Source of the DNA: Streptomyces cellulosae
GTDB lineage: Bacteria > Actinomycetota > Actinomycetes > Streptomycetales > Streptomycetaceae
Direction of reading: 5' to 3'
Length of the DNA stretch: 64,000 nucleotides
Assembly: GCA_014655195.1 (NCBI GenBank)
Contig: BNBH01000018.1
Location: forward strand, 1 to 64,000
Every line of letters begins with the position of its first letter. The first letter of the stretch is position 1. The notes beneath the pieces were generated by a model. It was not told the origin of the DNA. It searched no databases and saw only the letters and a program-made list of their open reading frames with translations. A program made the position numbers and the translations under genes. Below are positions 27,421 to 34,674 of the stretch, piece by piece.

Positions 27421-28535
27421 TGCGAAGCAGCAGCGGCAGGAACAGCAGCGGAAACAACGGCGGGAGCCGTGGTGGCAACAGCGGCGGCCGCGGCGGGAGC
27501 GGCGGTGGCCGCGGTAACCACCGCGGCGCCGGCAACAACCGTGACGACCGGCAGGGCGGCCGTCCGAAGAAGCCGCGCCCGGAGGAGCGGCGCTACGACG
27601 TGGGCCCCGGCGCCTCCCAGGAGGGACCCAAGTCGGGCCGCGGCCCCGGGGCGCGCGGCGGCGCCAAGGGCGGGCCGAAGAAGCCCCTGCAGCGGGGCCG
27701 GTCGGTCCCGGCGACGTCCCGTGAGTACGAGGCGAGGGCCGAGGAGCGCAACCGGGAGCGGTACGCGGGCAGGAAGGACGTCAAGCTGCCCAAGACCTTC
27801 CCCGGCGCCGAGCAGGAGGGCGAGCGGCTGCAGAAGGTGCTCGCCCGGGCCGGCTACGGCTCGCGGCGCGCCTGCGAGGAGCTGATCGACCAGGCGCGGG
27901 TCGAGGTCAACGGCGAGATCGTGCTGGAGCAGGGCAAGCGGGTCGACCCGGAGAAGGACGAGGTCAAGGTCGACGGCCTGACCGTGGCGACGCAGTCGTA
28001 CCAGTTCTTCTCGCTGAACAAGCCCGCCGGCGTCGTCTCCACCATGGAGGACCCGGAGGGCCGCCAGTGCCTCGGTGACTACGTCACCAACCGCGAGACC
28101 CGGCTCTTCCACGTCGGCCGGCTCGACACCGAGACCGAGGGCGTCATCCTGCTCACCAACCACGGTGAGCTGGCGCACCGGCTGACCCACCCCAAGTACG
28201 GGGTGAAGAAGACCTACCTCGCGCACATCGTCGGGCCCATCCCGCGCGATCTGGGCAAGCGGCTCAAGGACGGCATCCAGCTCGAGGACGGGTACGCCCG
28301 CGCCGACCACTTCCGGGTGGTGGAGCAGACCGGCAAGAACTACCTCGTCGAGGTGACCCTGCACGAGGGCCGCAAGCACATCGTGCGCCGCATGCTCGCC
28401 GAGGCCGGGTTCCCGGTCGACAAGCTGGTGCGCACGGCCTTCGGCCCGATCACCCTGGGCGACCAGAAGTCGGGCTGGCTGCGGCGGCTGTCGAACACCG
28501 AGGTCGGCATGCTGATGAAGGAGGTCGACCTCTAG
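27420..28535 (+). CDS. rluB: 23S rRNA pseudouridine synthase RluB-like
   Basis: 371 residues from ATG 27420. Residues 1-~115 are Gly/Arg/Asn/Ser-rich (GGRGGSGGGRGNHRG and similar) and basic, an RGG-like disordered RNA-binding tail. An S4 domain follows at ~138-185 ('RLQKVLARAGYGSRRACEE'). The RsuA/RluB catalytic domain has its Asp in 'HVGRLDTETEGVILLTN'. Predicted to make the pseudouridine corresponding to E. coli 23S U2605. Complete. It is followed by the inverted repeat at 28566-28610, which could also terminate it. Confidence 0.92.
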   Translation: MRSSSGRNSSGNNGGSRGGNSGGRGGSGGGRGNHRGAGNNRDDRQGGRPKKPRPEERRYDVGPGASQEGPKSGRGPGARGGAKGGPKKPLQRGRSVPATSREYEARAEERNRERYAGRKDVKLPKTFPGAEQEGERLQKVLARAGYGSRRACEELIDQARVEVNGEIVLEQGKRVDPEKDEVKVDGLTVATQSYQFFSLNKPAGVVSTMEDPEGRQCLGDYVTNRETRLFHVGRLDTETEGVILLTNHGELAHRLTHPKYGVKKTYLAHIVGPIPRDLGKRLKDGIQLEDGYARADHFRVVEQTGKNYLVEVTLHEGRKHIVRRMLAEAGFPVDKLVRTAFGPITLGDQKSGWLRRLSNTEVGMLMKEVDL

Positions 28536-28565
28536 GCCGGTCCCCGCACCCTTGTGCTCGCGCAC

Positions 28566-28610
28566 CGCCACCCCCTTTAATAGTCACACCGACTATTAAA
28601 GGGGGTGGCG
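28566..28610. promoter_or_regulatory. Perfect 20-bp inverted repeat: NrtR-type operator / RBS-sequestering hairpin
   Basis: Arms 28566-28585 and 28591-28610 are perfect reverse complements around a 5-nt loop. The inner AT-rich part, 'ttaatagtc' ... 'gactattaa', resembles NrtR operators. The right arm includes 'aaagggggtg', a near-perfect Shine-Dalgarno, directly ahead of the nrtR start at 28617. It may therefore act as the DNA operator, an RNA hairpin hiding the RBS and an attenuator/terminator for rluB. Confidence 0.7.
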
Positions 28611-28616
28611 GTCGTC

Positions 28617-29336
28617 GTGGACGGCTACGACAAGCACGCCTTCGAGCCCTTCGCCGTGACCGTCGACCTCGCCGTGTTCACGATCCGCGAGGCCGCACTG
28701 CACGTCCTGCTCGTCGAACGCGGCCAGGAGCCCTACGCCGGCCGCTGGGCGCTTCCCGGAGGCTTCCTGCGGCCCGACGAGTCCGCGGAGCGCGCCGCCC
28801 GGCGCGAACTGGGCGAGGAGACCGGCCTGACCGACGTCACCGGCCCGCACCTGGAGCAGCTGCGCACGTACAGCGAACCCGACCGCGACCCCCGGATGCG
28901 GGTGGTGTCCGTCGCCTTCGCCGCGCTGCTGCCCGACGCCCCCGAGGCGCACGGCGGCGGCGACGCCGCCCAGGCCCGCTGGACCCCCTACGAGGCGGCG
29001 CGGGACCTCGCCTTCGACCACGACCGGATCCTCGCCGACGCGCGGGACCGGATCGGCGCCAAGCTCGAGTACACCGGCCTCGCCACCGCCTTCTGCCCGC
29101 CGGAGTTCACCCTCGGCGAGCTCCAGCAGGTCTACGAGACCGTCTGGGGCACGGCCCTGGACCGCCCCAACTTCCGGCGCAAGGTCCTCGCCACCCCCGG
29201 CTTCGTCGAAGCCGTCCCCGGCGCCGCGCGCCTCACCGGCGGCCGGGGCAAGCCCGCCGCCCTGTACCGCGCGGGCACCGCCGCCGCCCTCCACCCGCCG
29301 CTGCTCCGGCCCACCCCGGAAGGACGTCCCGCATGA
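28617..29336 (+). CDS. nrtR: NrtR-type Nudix-winged-helix transcriptional regulator
   Basis: 239 residues from GTG 28617 (VDGYDKHAFEPFAV...). An in-frame GTG at 28605 lies inside the inverted repeat. Nudix domain ~10-145 with a fully canonical box ('GFLRPDESAERAARRELGEETGL' region, residues spaced G-x5-E-x7-REUXEE-xGU). C-terminal winged helix ~150-225 ('FTLGELQQVYETVWG', 'NFRRKVLATPGFVE'). NrtR proteins repress NAD/ADP-ribose genes and release DNA on binding ADP-ribose. Many have a degraded Nudix box; this one is intact, so it may also hydrolyse its ligand. Stop overlaps the next ATG (ATGA). Confidence 0.88.
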   Translation: MDGYDKHAFEPFAVTVDLAVFTIREAALHVLLVERGQEPYAGRWALPGGFLRPDESAERAARRELGEETGLTDVTGPHLEQLRTYSEPDRDPRMRVVSVAFAALLPDAPEAHGGGDAAQARWTPYEAARDLAFDHDRILADARDRIGAKLEYTGLATAFCPPEFTLGELQQVYETVWGTALDRPNFRRKVLATPGFVEAVPGAARLTGGRGKPAALYRAGTAAALHPPLLRPTPEGRPA

Positions 29337-30361
29337 CCACGACCACCGCCACCAAGCGCGCCGCGACCGGAGCGCTCACCGGACTCGCCCTCGGTGACGC
29401 ACTGGGCTTCCCCACCGAGTTCAAGGACGTCCCCTCGATCCTCGCCACCTACGGCGACTGGCGCTCCCTGGAGCTGCCGGAGCCGGCGATCGTCACCGAC
29501 GACACCCAGATGACCCTCGCCCTCGGCAGGGGCCTGCGCACCGCCATGGACCGGGGGACGCTCGGCCCGAAGCGCCTGGAGCGCCCGGTGCGCGAGGAGT
29601 TCGTGGAGTGGTGGCGCTCCCCGGAGAACAACCGCGCCCCCGGCAACACCTGCCTGCGCGCCTGCCACCTGCTGTCGCGCGACGAGCGGCCCTGGCAGGA
29701 CGCCAGCCAGATCCACTCCAAGGGCTGCGGCGCCAACATGCGCGTCGCCCCCGTCGGGCTGGCGCCCGGCCTCACCGACGAACAGCGCGCAGGCGCAGCC
29801 CAGTTGCAGTCCGCCCTCACCCACGGACACCCCACCGCGCTCGCCGCCTCCGACCTCACCGCCCACGCCGTACGGCTGCTCGCCGAGGGCGCCGAACCGA
29901 CCGGCCTGATCGGCCTGCTGCGCTCCTACGCCGTCGAGAACCGCACCCGCTACCACGAGTTCTGGCTCGGCGACCTGTGGACCCGCGCCGGGGACGCCTC
30001 CCCGGAGCAGTTCATCGCGCGCGGCTGGGACGAGTGCCTGGAGATCCTGGGGCGTCTCCAGGAGGCGGTGCGGACCGTCTCGCCGGAGACCGACCCGTGC
30101 CGGGCCACCGGCGAGGGCTGGATCGCCGAGGAGGCCCTGGCGACCGGCCTGCTCTGCTTCCTGCTCTTCGTCGACGAGCCGGTGGCGGCCCTGCGCCGCG
30201 CCGCCTGCACCTCCGGCGACTCCGACTCCATCGCCTGTCTCGCCGGGGCCTTCGCGGGCGCCTACCTGGGCGCGGACGCCTGGCCCGCCGAGTGGGCGTC
30301 CCGCATCGAGTACCGCGGCGAACTGCTGGACCTCGGCACGCTCTGGGACGCCCGCCGCTGA
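29333..30361 (+). CDS. ADP-ribosylglycohydrolase family protein
   Basis: 342 residues, ATG 29333 overlapping the nrtR stop, GGAAGGA upstream. All-helical ARH/DraG fold. The N-terminal 'ATGALTGLALGDALGFPTEF' and the metal-binding 'IVTDDTQMTLALGRGL' provide acidic Mg2+ ligands. A C-terminal 'SGDSDSIACLAGAFAGAYLG' carries the second metal-binding Asp cluster. It removes ADP-ribose from protein, nucleic acid or a small acceptor; the acceptor is unknown. Co-transcription with an ADP-ribose-sensing NrtR suggests product feedback on its own operon. It ends 4 bp from a convergent gene. Confidence 0.9.
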   Translation: MTTTTATKRAATGALTGLALGDALGFPTEFKDVPSILATYGDWRSLELPEPAIVTDDTQMTLALGRGLRTAMDRGTLGPKRLERPVREEFVEWWRSPENNRAPGNTCLRACHLLSRDERPWQDASQIHSKGCGANMRVAPVGLAPGLTDEQRAGAAQLQSALTHGHPTALAASDLTAHAVRLLAEGAEPTGLIGLLRSYAVENRTRYHEFWLGDLWTRAGDASPEQFIARGWDECLEILGRLQEAVRTVSPETDPCRATGEGWIAEEALATGLLCFLLFVDEPVAALRRAACTSGDSDSIACLAGAFAGAYLGADAWPAEWASRIEYRGELLDLGTLWDARR

Positions 30362-30365
30362 CCGG

Positions 30366-31055
30366 TCACGCGGCCCGGAGGGCCGACGCGCGGCGGGTGC
30401 GGACGAGGAAGTCCTCCACCCGCCGCCGGTCCGGCTCCCCGGGGAGCGGGCTGCCCGCCGCCGCCTCCTCGGCCTCCCGGACCAGGCGGTTCATACGGGC
30501 CTCCACCTCGGGCCACGGCACCTCGCCGCGCCTCACCTCCAGCAGCTCCTCGCGGCGGTCGCCCACGTCGACCGTGAGGACGCCCGTGCGCAGCAGGTCG
30601 CGGGCGCTCGTCAGCAGGCGCAGCAGATGCATGGCGTGCTTCCAGCGCGGGGCGCCGTGGATGCGGACGTCGGCGTCCAGCTTGCGGCGCTGGCCGTGGG
30701 CGTACCGGACGAACGTCTCGTGAACCCTGCGGGAGAGGAACGCGCCGCGCAGCGCCAGCAGCTCGCGGCCGGTGGCGTCGGCGTACTCCACCAGCGGGGA
30801 GTGCAGGCACTCGAGGATGTTGGGATTGCCGCGCAGCGCCAGCTCGCAGAAGCGCTCCAGTTCCCAGCTGAACTGCTCATCCGCCGGCCCCTCGACGTGC
30901 GTGGGCGGCTTCTCGAAGCGCCAGAACAAGGGAGTGGGCGCCAGGAACACGCCCCTGCGGTCGGTGTCGCTGCCCTCCGTGGCCAGACCGAAGGCGCGCG
31001 AGCCCATGACACAGGCGTAGATCGTGTGGTCCGTCACCAGGCTCTCGGGGCTCAT
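30366..31055 (-). CDS. RlaP-like minimal nucleotidyltransferase
   Basis: 229 residues, ATG complement at 31053-31055. Pol-beta-type nucleotidyltransferase signature 'GSRAFGLATEGSDTDRRGVF' at residues 18-37: G18-S19 and catalytic D30/D32. Later 'FELALRGNPNILECL'-like segment ('LRGNPNILECLHSPLV') matches the DNA polymerase beta superfamily PF10127 (RlaP) proteins. Some RlaP proteins sit beside RNA ligases in RNA-repair loci; no ligase is here. It is 22 bp downstream of the Rieske gene and probably co-transcribed. The stop is 4 bp from the convergent ADP-ribosylglycohydrolase stop. Confidence 0.82.
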   Translation of the reverse strand: MSPESLVTDHTIYACVMGSRAFGLATEGSDTDRRGVFLAPTPLFWRFEKPPTHVEGPADEQFSWELERFCELALRGNPNILECLHSPLVEYADATGRELLALRGAFLSRRVHETFVRYAHGQRRKLDADVRIHGAPRWKHAMHLLRLLTSARDLLRTGVLTVDVGDRREELLEVRRGEVPWPEVEARMNRLVREAEEAAAGSPLPGEPDRRRVEDFLVRTRRASALRAA

Positions 31056-31077
31056 GCCCGGGAGCGTACGGGGCGGA

Positions 31078-31494
31078 TCACGCCCGGCGAACCGTATTTC
31101 CGTCCACCGTGATCCGCTCCTCGGGCAGCGGCCGGGTCGCCGGGCCGCGCTCCACCGAGCCGTCGGCGATGCGGAAGCGGCTGCCGTGGCAGGGACAGTT
31201 GATCGTGCCGTCCGCGACCTCGGAGACCAGGCACCTCTGGTGCGTGCAGATCGCCGAGAACGCCTTGAACTCGCCCGCCTCGGGCTGGGTCACCACGATC
31301 TCCTGCGCCCCGAGGACCGTGCCCCCGCCCACCGGGACGTCCGCCACCGGCACCAGCTCCTGCCCGGGCGTCCCCGCCCCCTCCGTGGTGTCCGAGGGCG
31401 TACCGGTCCCGCCCTCCTCCGAACCGCAGGCCACGGTCAGGGCCACCGCTCCCGATGCGAGCAGGACGGTGCGCCGCGTCGCCGGTGTGGTCAT
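31078..31494 (-). CDS. Rieske (2Fe-2S) lipoprotein, Tat-type
   Basis: 138 residues from the ATG complementary to 31492-31494, with GGGAG upstream; in-frame upstream codons lack an RBS. The twin-arginine signal 'ATRRTVLLASGAVALTVAC' ends in a lipobox with Cys23. A Thr/Gly/Glu-rich linker leads to a Rieske domain: cluster ligands in 'CTHQRC' and 'CPCHGSRF'. It is a folded, exported, membrane-tethered redox protein. Streptomycetes carry several such standalone Rieske proteins; the electron partner is unknown. It is upstream of the nucleotidyltransferase on the same strand. Confidence 0.9.
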   Translation of the reverse strand: MTTPATRRTVLLASGAVALTVACGSEEGGTGTPSDTTEGAGTPGQELVPVADVPVGGGTVLGAQEIVVTQPEAGEFKAFSAICTHQRCLVSEVADGTINCPCHGSRFRIADGSVERGPATRPLPEERITVDGNTVRRA

Positions 31495-31684
31495 CTCGTC
31501 ACTCCCTGGATCGCCGTCGCCGCATCCTGACACCGAAAACGGCACAGAGGAAGCAATCCCGGCGAAACATCACCCGAGGTGCATACCGGCCGTCTCAGCG
31601 GGCGGTCGCCCCGCCGGTCCCGTCCACGGCTGACTACGCTGGACGACCGAACGACCTTTACGCACGTGAGCGAGGAGCATCGTC

Positions 31685-32047
31685 GTGGCGGTACGCGCGG
31701 TCCGGGGGGCCGTCCAGCTGGAGCGGGACGAGGCCGGACACATGGAGGAGAGGGTGGGAGCCCTGCTCACCGAGGTGCTGGAGCGCAACGAACTGCACAC
31801 CGACGATCTGATCAGCATCTGGTTCACGGCCACGCCCGACCTGCACTGCGACTTCCCGGCCGCCGCCGCCCGCAAGCTGGGCATCGTCGACGTGCCCCTC
31901 ATCTGCGCGCAGGAACTCGACATCGAGGGCGCCATGCCCCGCGTCGTCCGCCTCCTCGCGCACATCGAGTCCGACCGGCCCCGCTCCGACATCGCCCATG
32001 TCTACCTCGGTGCCGCGGCCGCCCTCCGCAAGGACATCGCCCAGTGA
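31685..32047 (+). CDS. aroH: Chorismate mutase, AroH class
   Basis: 120 residues; GTG 31685 with GAGGAG ~9 nt upstream. AroH-fold trimeric mutase converting chorismate to prephenate. 'VRGAVQLERDEAGHMEERV', 'ISIWFTATPDLHCDFPAAAAR' (shortened) and 'HVYLGAAAALRKD' match B. subtilis AroH, including the active-site Arg in the N-terminus and Arg/Tyr/Leu near the C-terminus. It overlaps tyrA by 4 bp, so successive steps of tyrosine/phenylalanine synthesis are coupled. Confidence 0.93.
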   Translation: MAVRAVRGAVQLERDEAGHMEERVGALLTEVLERNELHTDDLISIWFTATPDLHCDFPAAAARKLGIVDVPLICAQELDIEGAMPRVVRLLAHIESDRPRSDIAHVYLGAAAALRKDIAQ

Positions 32048-33129
32048 GAACCGCCCTCGTCATCGGCACCGGACTGATCGGCACGTCCGCCGCCCTCGCC
32101 CTGTCCCAGCGGGGCGTGACCGTCCACCTCGCCGACCACGACCCCGAGCAGGCCCGCACAGCCGCCGCCCTCGGCGCCGGCACCGACGAGGCGCCCGAAG
32201 GCCCGGTGGACCTCGCCGTCGTCGCCGCCCCGCCCGCGCACGTCGCCGACGTGCTCGCCGATGCCATGCGGCGCGGCGTCGCCCGCGGCTACATCGACGT
32301 CGCCAGCGTCAAGGGCGGTCCCCGCCGCGAGCTCCAGGCGCGCGGACTCGACCTCACCCCCTACCTCGGCACCCACCCGATGTCCGGGCGGGAGAAGTCC
32401 GGCCCGCTGGCCGCCACCGGCGACCTCTTCGAGGGGCGCCCCTGGGTGCTCACCCCCACCCGTGACACCGACACCGAGGTCCTCAACCTCGCCCTGGAAC
32501 TGGTGTCGCACTGCCGTGCTGTGCCGGTCGTCATGGACGCCGACGCCCACGACCGCGCCGTGGCCCTCGTCTCCCACATGCCGCACCTGGTGTCCAGCAT
32601 GGTCGCCGCCCGCCTGGAGAACGCCGACGAGGCCGCCGTGCGGCTGTGCGGGCAGGGCATCCGGGACGTGACCCGGATCGCCGCCTCCGACCCGCGGATG
32701 TGGATCGACATCCTCTCCGCCAACCCCGGACCCGTCGCCGACCTGCTCACCGACGTCGCCGCCGACCTGGAGGAGACCGTCCGCGCCCTGCGCGCCCTGG
32801 AGTCCTCCGACGAGCACAAGCGCCGCGAGGGCGCCACCGGCATCGAGGACGTGCTGCGCCGCGGCAACGCAGGACAGGTCCGCGTCCCCGGCAAGCACGG
32901 CTCCGCCCCGCGCGTCTACGAGACCGTCGCCGTGCTCATCGACGACCAGCCGGGCCAGCTCGCCCGTATCTTCGCCGACGCCGAGCGCGCCGGGGTCAAC
33001 ATCGAGGACGTCCGCATCGAGCACGCCACCGGACAGCAGGCCGGCCTCATCCAGCTCATGGTCGAGCCCAAGGCCGCCCCCGTCCTCACGGCCGCGCTGC
33101 GGGATCGGGGCTGGGCGATCCGGCAGTGA
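32044..33129 (+). CDS. tyrA: Prephenate dehydrogenase
   Basis: 361 residues; GTG 32044 overlapping the aroH stop. NAD-binding 'ALVIGTGLIGTSAALAL' at residues 4-20. 'LGTHPMSGREKSGP' carries the prephenate-binding His/Ser. A helical dimerisation domain spans ~160-270. The C-terminal ACT domain (~295-361, 'YETVAVLIDDQPGQLARIF') probably binds Tyr for feedback inhibition. Oxidatively decarboxylates prephenate to 4-hydroxyphenylpyruvate. It is separated from cmk by 138 bp, leaving room for a second promoter. Confidence 0.93.
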   Translation: MRTALVIGTGLIGTSAALALSQRGVTVHLADHDPEQARTAAALGAGTDEAPEGPVDLAVVAAPPAHVADVLADAMRRGVARGYIDVASVKGGPRRELQARGLDLTPYLGTHPMSGREKSGPLAATGDLFEGRPWVLTPTRDTDTEVLNLALELVSHCRAVPVVMDADAHDRAVALVSHMPHLVSSMVAARLENADEAAVRLCGQGIRDVTRIAASDPRMWIDILSANPGPVADLLTDVAADLEETVRALRALESSDEHKRREGATGIEDVLRRGNAGQVRVPGKHGSAPRVYETVAVLIDDQPGQLARIFADAERAGVNIEDVRIEHATGQQAGLIQLMVEPKAAPVLTAALRDRGWAIRQ

Positions 33130-33267
33130 CCCCCGTCTCCCCGCCCGTCCTCGCGGGCGGGGGAGGGCGTCCGCATGTCGGAGGGGTTCCCGGGAGCCAG
33201 TAATCTGGTGCGGGGCGTGTCCACGCCCCGCACACCCCACCCCACCGCACCAGGAAGGTGTTCCTCC

Positions 33268-33954
33268 GTGGAAAACGGCGCCGCCAAGCCCGTGATCGTC
33301 GCCATCGACGGTCCCTCCGGCACGGGCAAGTCGAGCACGTCGAAGGCCGTGGCGGCGCAGCTAGGCCTGAGCTACCTGGACACCGGCGCCCAGTACCGGG
33401 CGATCACCTGGTGGATGGTGAACAACGGCATCGACATAGCGGACCCGTCAGCGATCGCCGCCGCGGCCGCCAAGCCGGAGATCCTCTCCGGCACCGACCC
33501 GGCGAACCCGACGATCACCGTCGACGGCGTGGACGTGGCCGGACCGATCCGCGAGCAGGACGTCACCTCCAAGGTCAGCGCCGTCAGCGCGGTCCCCGAG
33601 GTGCGCGCCCGGATCACGGAGCTGCAGCGCGCCATCGCCGCGTCCGCCGTCACCGGCATCGTCGTCGAGGGCCGCGACATCGGCACCACGGTGCTCCCCG
33701 ACGCCGACCTGAAGATCTTCCTCACCGCCTCCCCGGAGGCCCGCGCCGCCCGCCGCAGCGGCGAGCTCAAGGGGGCCGACCTGCACACCACCCGCGAGGC
33801 CCTGATCAAGCGGGACGCGGCCGACTCCAGCCGCAAGACCTCCCCGCTGGCCAAGGCCGACGACGCGGTCGAGGTGGACACCACCGACCTCACGCTCCAG
33901 CAGGTCGTCGAGTGCGTCGTCACCCTCGTCGAGGAGAAGCGGGCGGGGAAGTGA
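33268..33954 (+). CDS. cmk: Cytidylate kinase
   Basis: 228 residues; GTG 33268 with AGGAAGG upstream. P-loop 'IDGPSGTGKSSTSKAVA', YLDTGAQYRA (the CMP-binding motif), 'VVEGRDIGTTVLPDADLKIF', and the LID Arg residues around 'EARAARRSGEL' are all present. It phosphorylates CMP/dCMP. It heads the cmk-plsC-der operon, conserved in actinobacteria, with GTGA overlap to the next gene. Confidence 0.95.
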   Translation: MENGAAKPVIVAIDGPSGTGKSSTSKAVAAQLGLSYLDTGAQYRAITWWMVNNGIDIADPSAIAAAAAKPEILSGTDPANPTITVDGVDVAGPIREQDVTSKVSAVSAVPEVRARITELQRAIAASAVTGIVVEGRDIGTTVLPDADLKIFLTASPEARAARRSGELKGADLHTTREALIKRDAADSSRKTSPLAKADDAVEVDTTDLTLQQVVECVVTLVEEKRAGK

Positions 33955-34598
33955 CCGACGTTCCCTCCCTGCGGGGCGCCGAGGTCGGGCGGCGCATCGG
34001 CGTCGGCCTGATGTACGGGCTGTGGAAGCCGCGGGTGCTGGGCTCCTGGAGGGTCCCCGCGGGCGGCCCGGTGATCCTCGCGGTGAACCACTCGCACAAC
34101 ATAGACGGCCCCATGGTCATGGGCGTGGCGCCCCGGCCGACGCACTTCCTGATCAAGAAGGAGGCGTTCATCGGCCCCCTCGACCCGTTCCTGACCGGCA
34201 TCGGCCAGGTCAAGGTCGACCGGCACTCCACCGACCGCACGGCCATCGCGCGGGCGCTGGGAGTGCTGGAGCAGGGCGGCGTCCTCGGCATCTTCCCCGA
34301 GGGCACCCGCGGCGAGGGCGACTTCGCCTCGATCCGCGCCGGGCTCGCGTACTTCGCGGTGCGCAGCGGTGCGCCGATCGTGCCGGTCGCCGTCCTGGGA
34401 AGTTCCGACCGGCCCGGCCGGTTGATAAAGGCACTGCCCCCGCTGCGCTCCCGCGTCGACGTCGTCTTCGGCGACCCGTTCGACGCGGGCGACGGCAGCG
34501 GGAGACGTACGCGCAAGGCGCTCGACGAGGCCACGGCACGCATCCAGAAGCAGCTCACGGCCCACCTGGAAAACGCCAGGCGTCTCACCGGCCGCTGA
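33951..34598 (+). CDS. 1-acyl-sn-glycerol-3-phosphate acyltransferase family (PlsC-like)
   Basis: 215 residues; GTG 33951 overlaps the cmk stop. LPLAT domain: motif HX4D in 'AVNHSHNIDGPMVMG' and substrate-binding 'FPEGTRGEGDF'. 'VPVAVLGSSDRP' provides the later proline block. Probably acylates lysophosphatidate in phospholipid synthesis at the membrane inner face, though short actinobacterial homologues between cmk and der have not been assigned a specific acceptor as far as I know. 76 bp precede der. Confidence 0.88.
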   Translation: MTDVPSLRGAEVGRRIGVGLMYGLWKPRVLGSWRVPAGGPVILAVNHSHNIDGPMVMGVAPRPTHFLIKKEAFIGPLDPFLTGIGQVKVDRHSTDRTAIARALGVLEQGGVLGIFPEGTRGEGDFASIRAGLAYFAVRSGAPIVPVAVLGSSDRPGRLIKALPPLRSRVDVVFGDPFDAGDGSGRRTRKALDEATARIQKQLTAHLENARRLTGR

Positions 34599-34674
34599 GC
34601 GACACTTTGAGTAGTGGATCTCCGCCCCGCGGGGCTCCACCGATCACCACGATGAACGACGAGGTACGGACTTC

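Noticed and set aside
34652..34674. Upstream ATG at 34652 as the der start
   Set aside because: It is out of frame with der at 34675 and yields only a short peptide; the ATG at 34675 gives the conserved protein.
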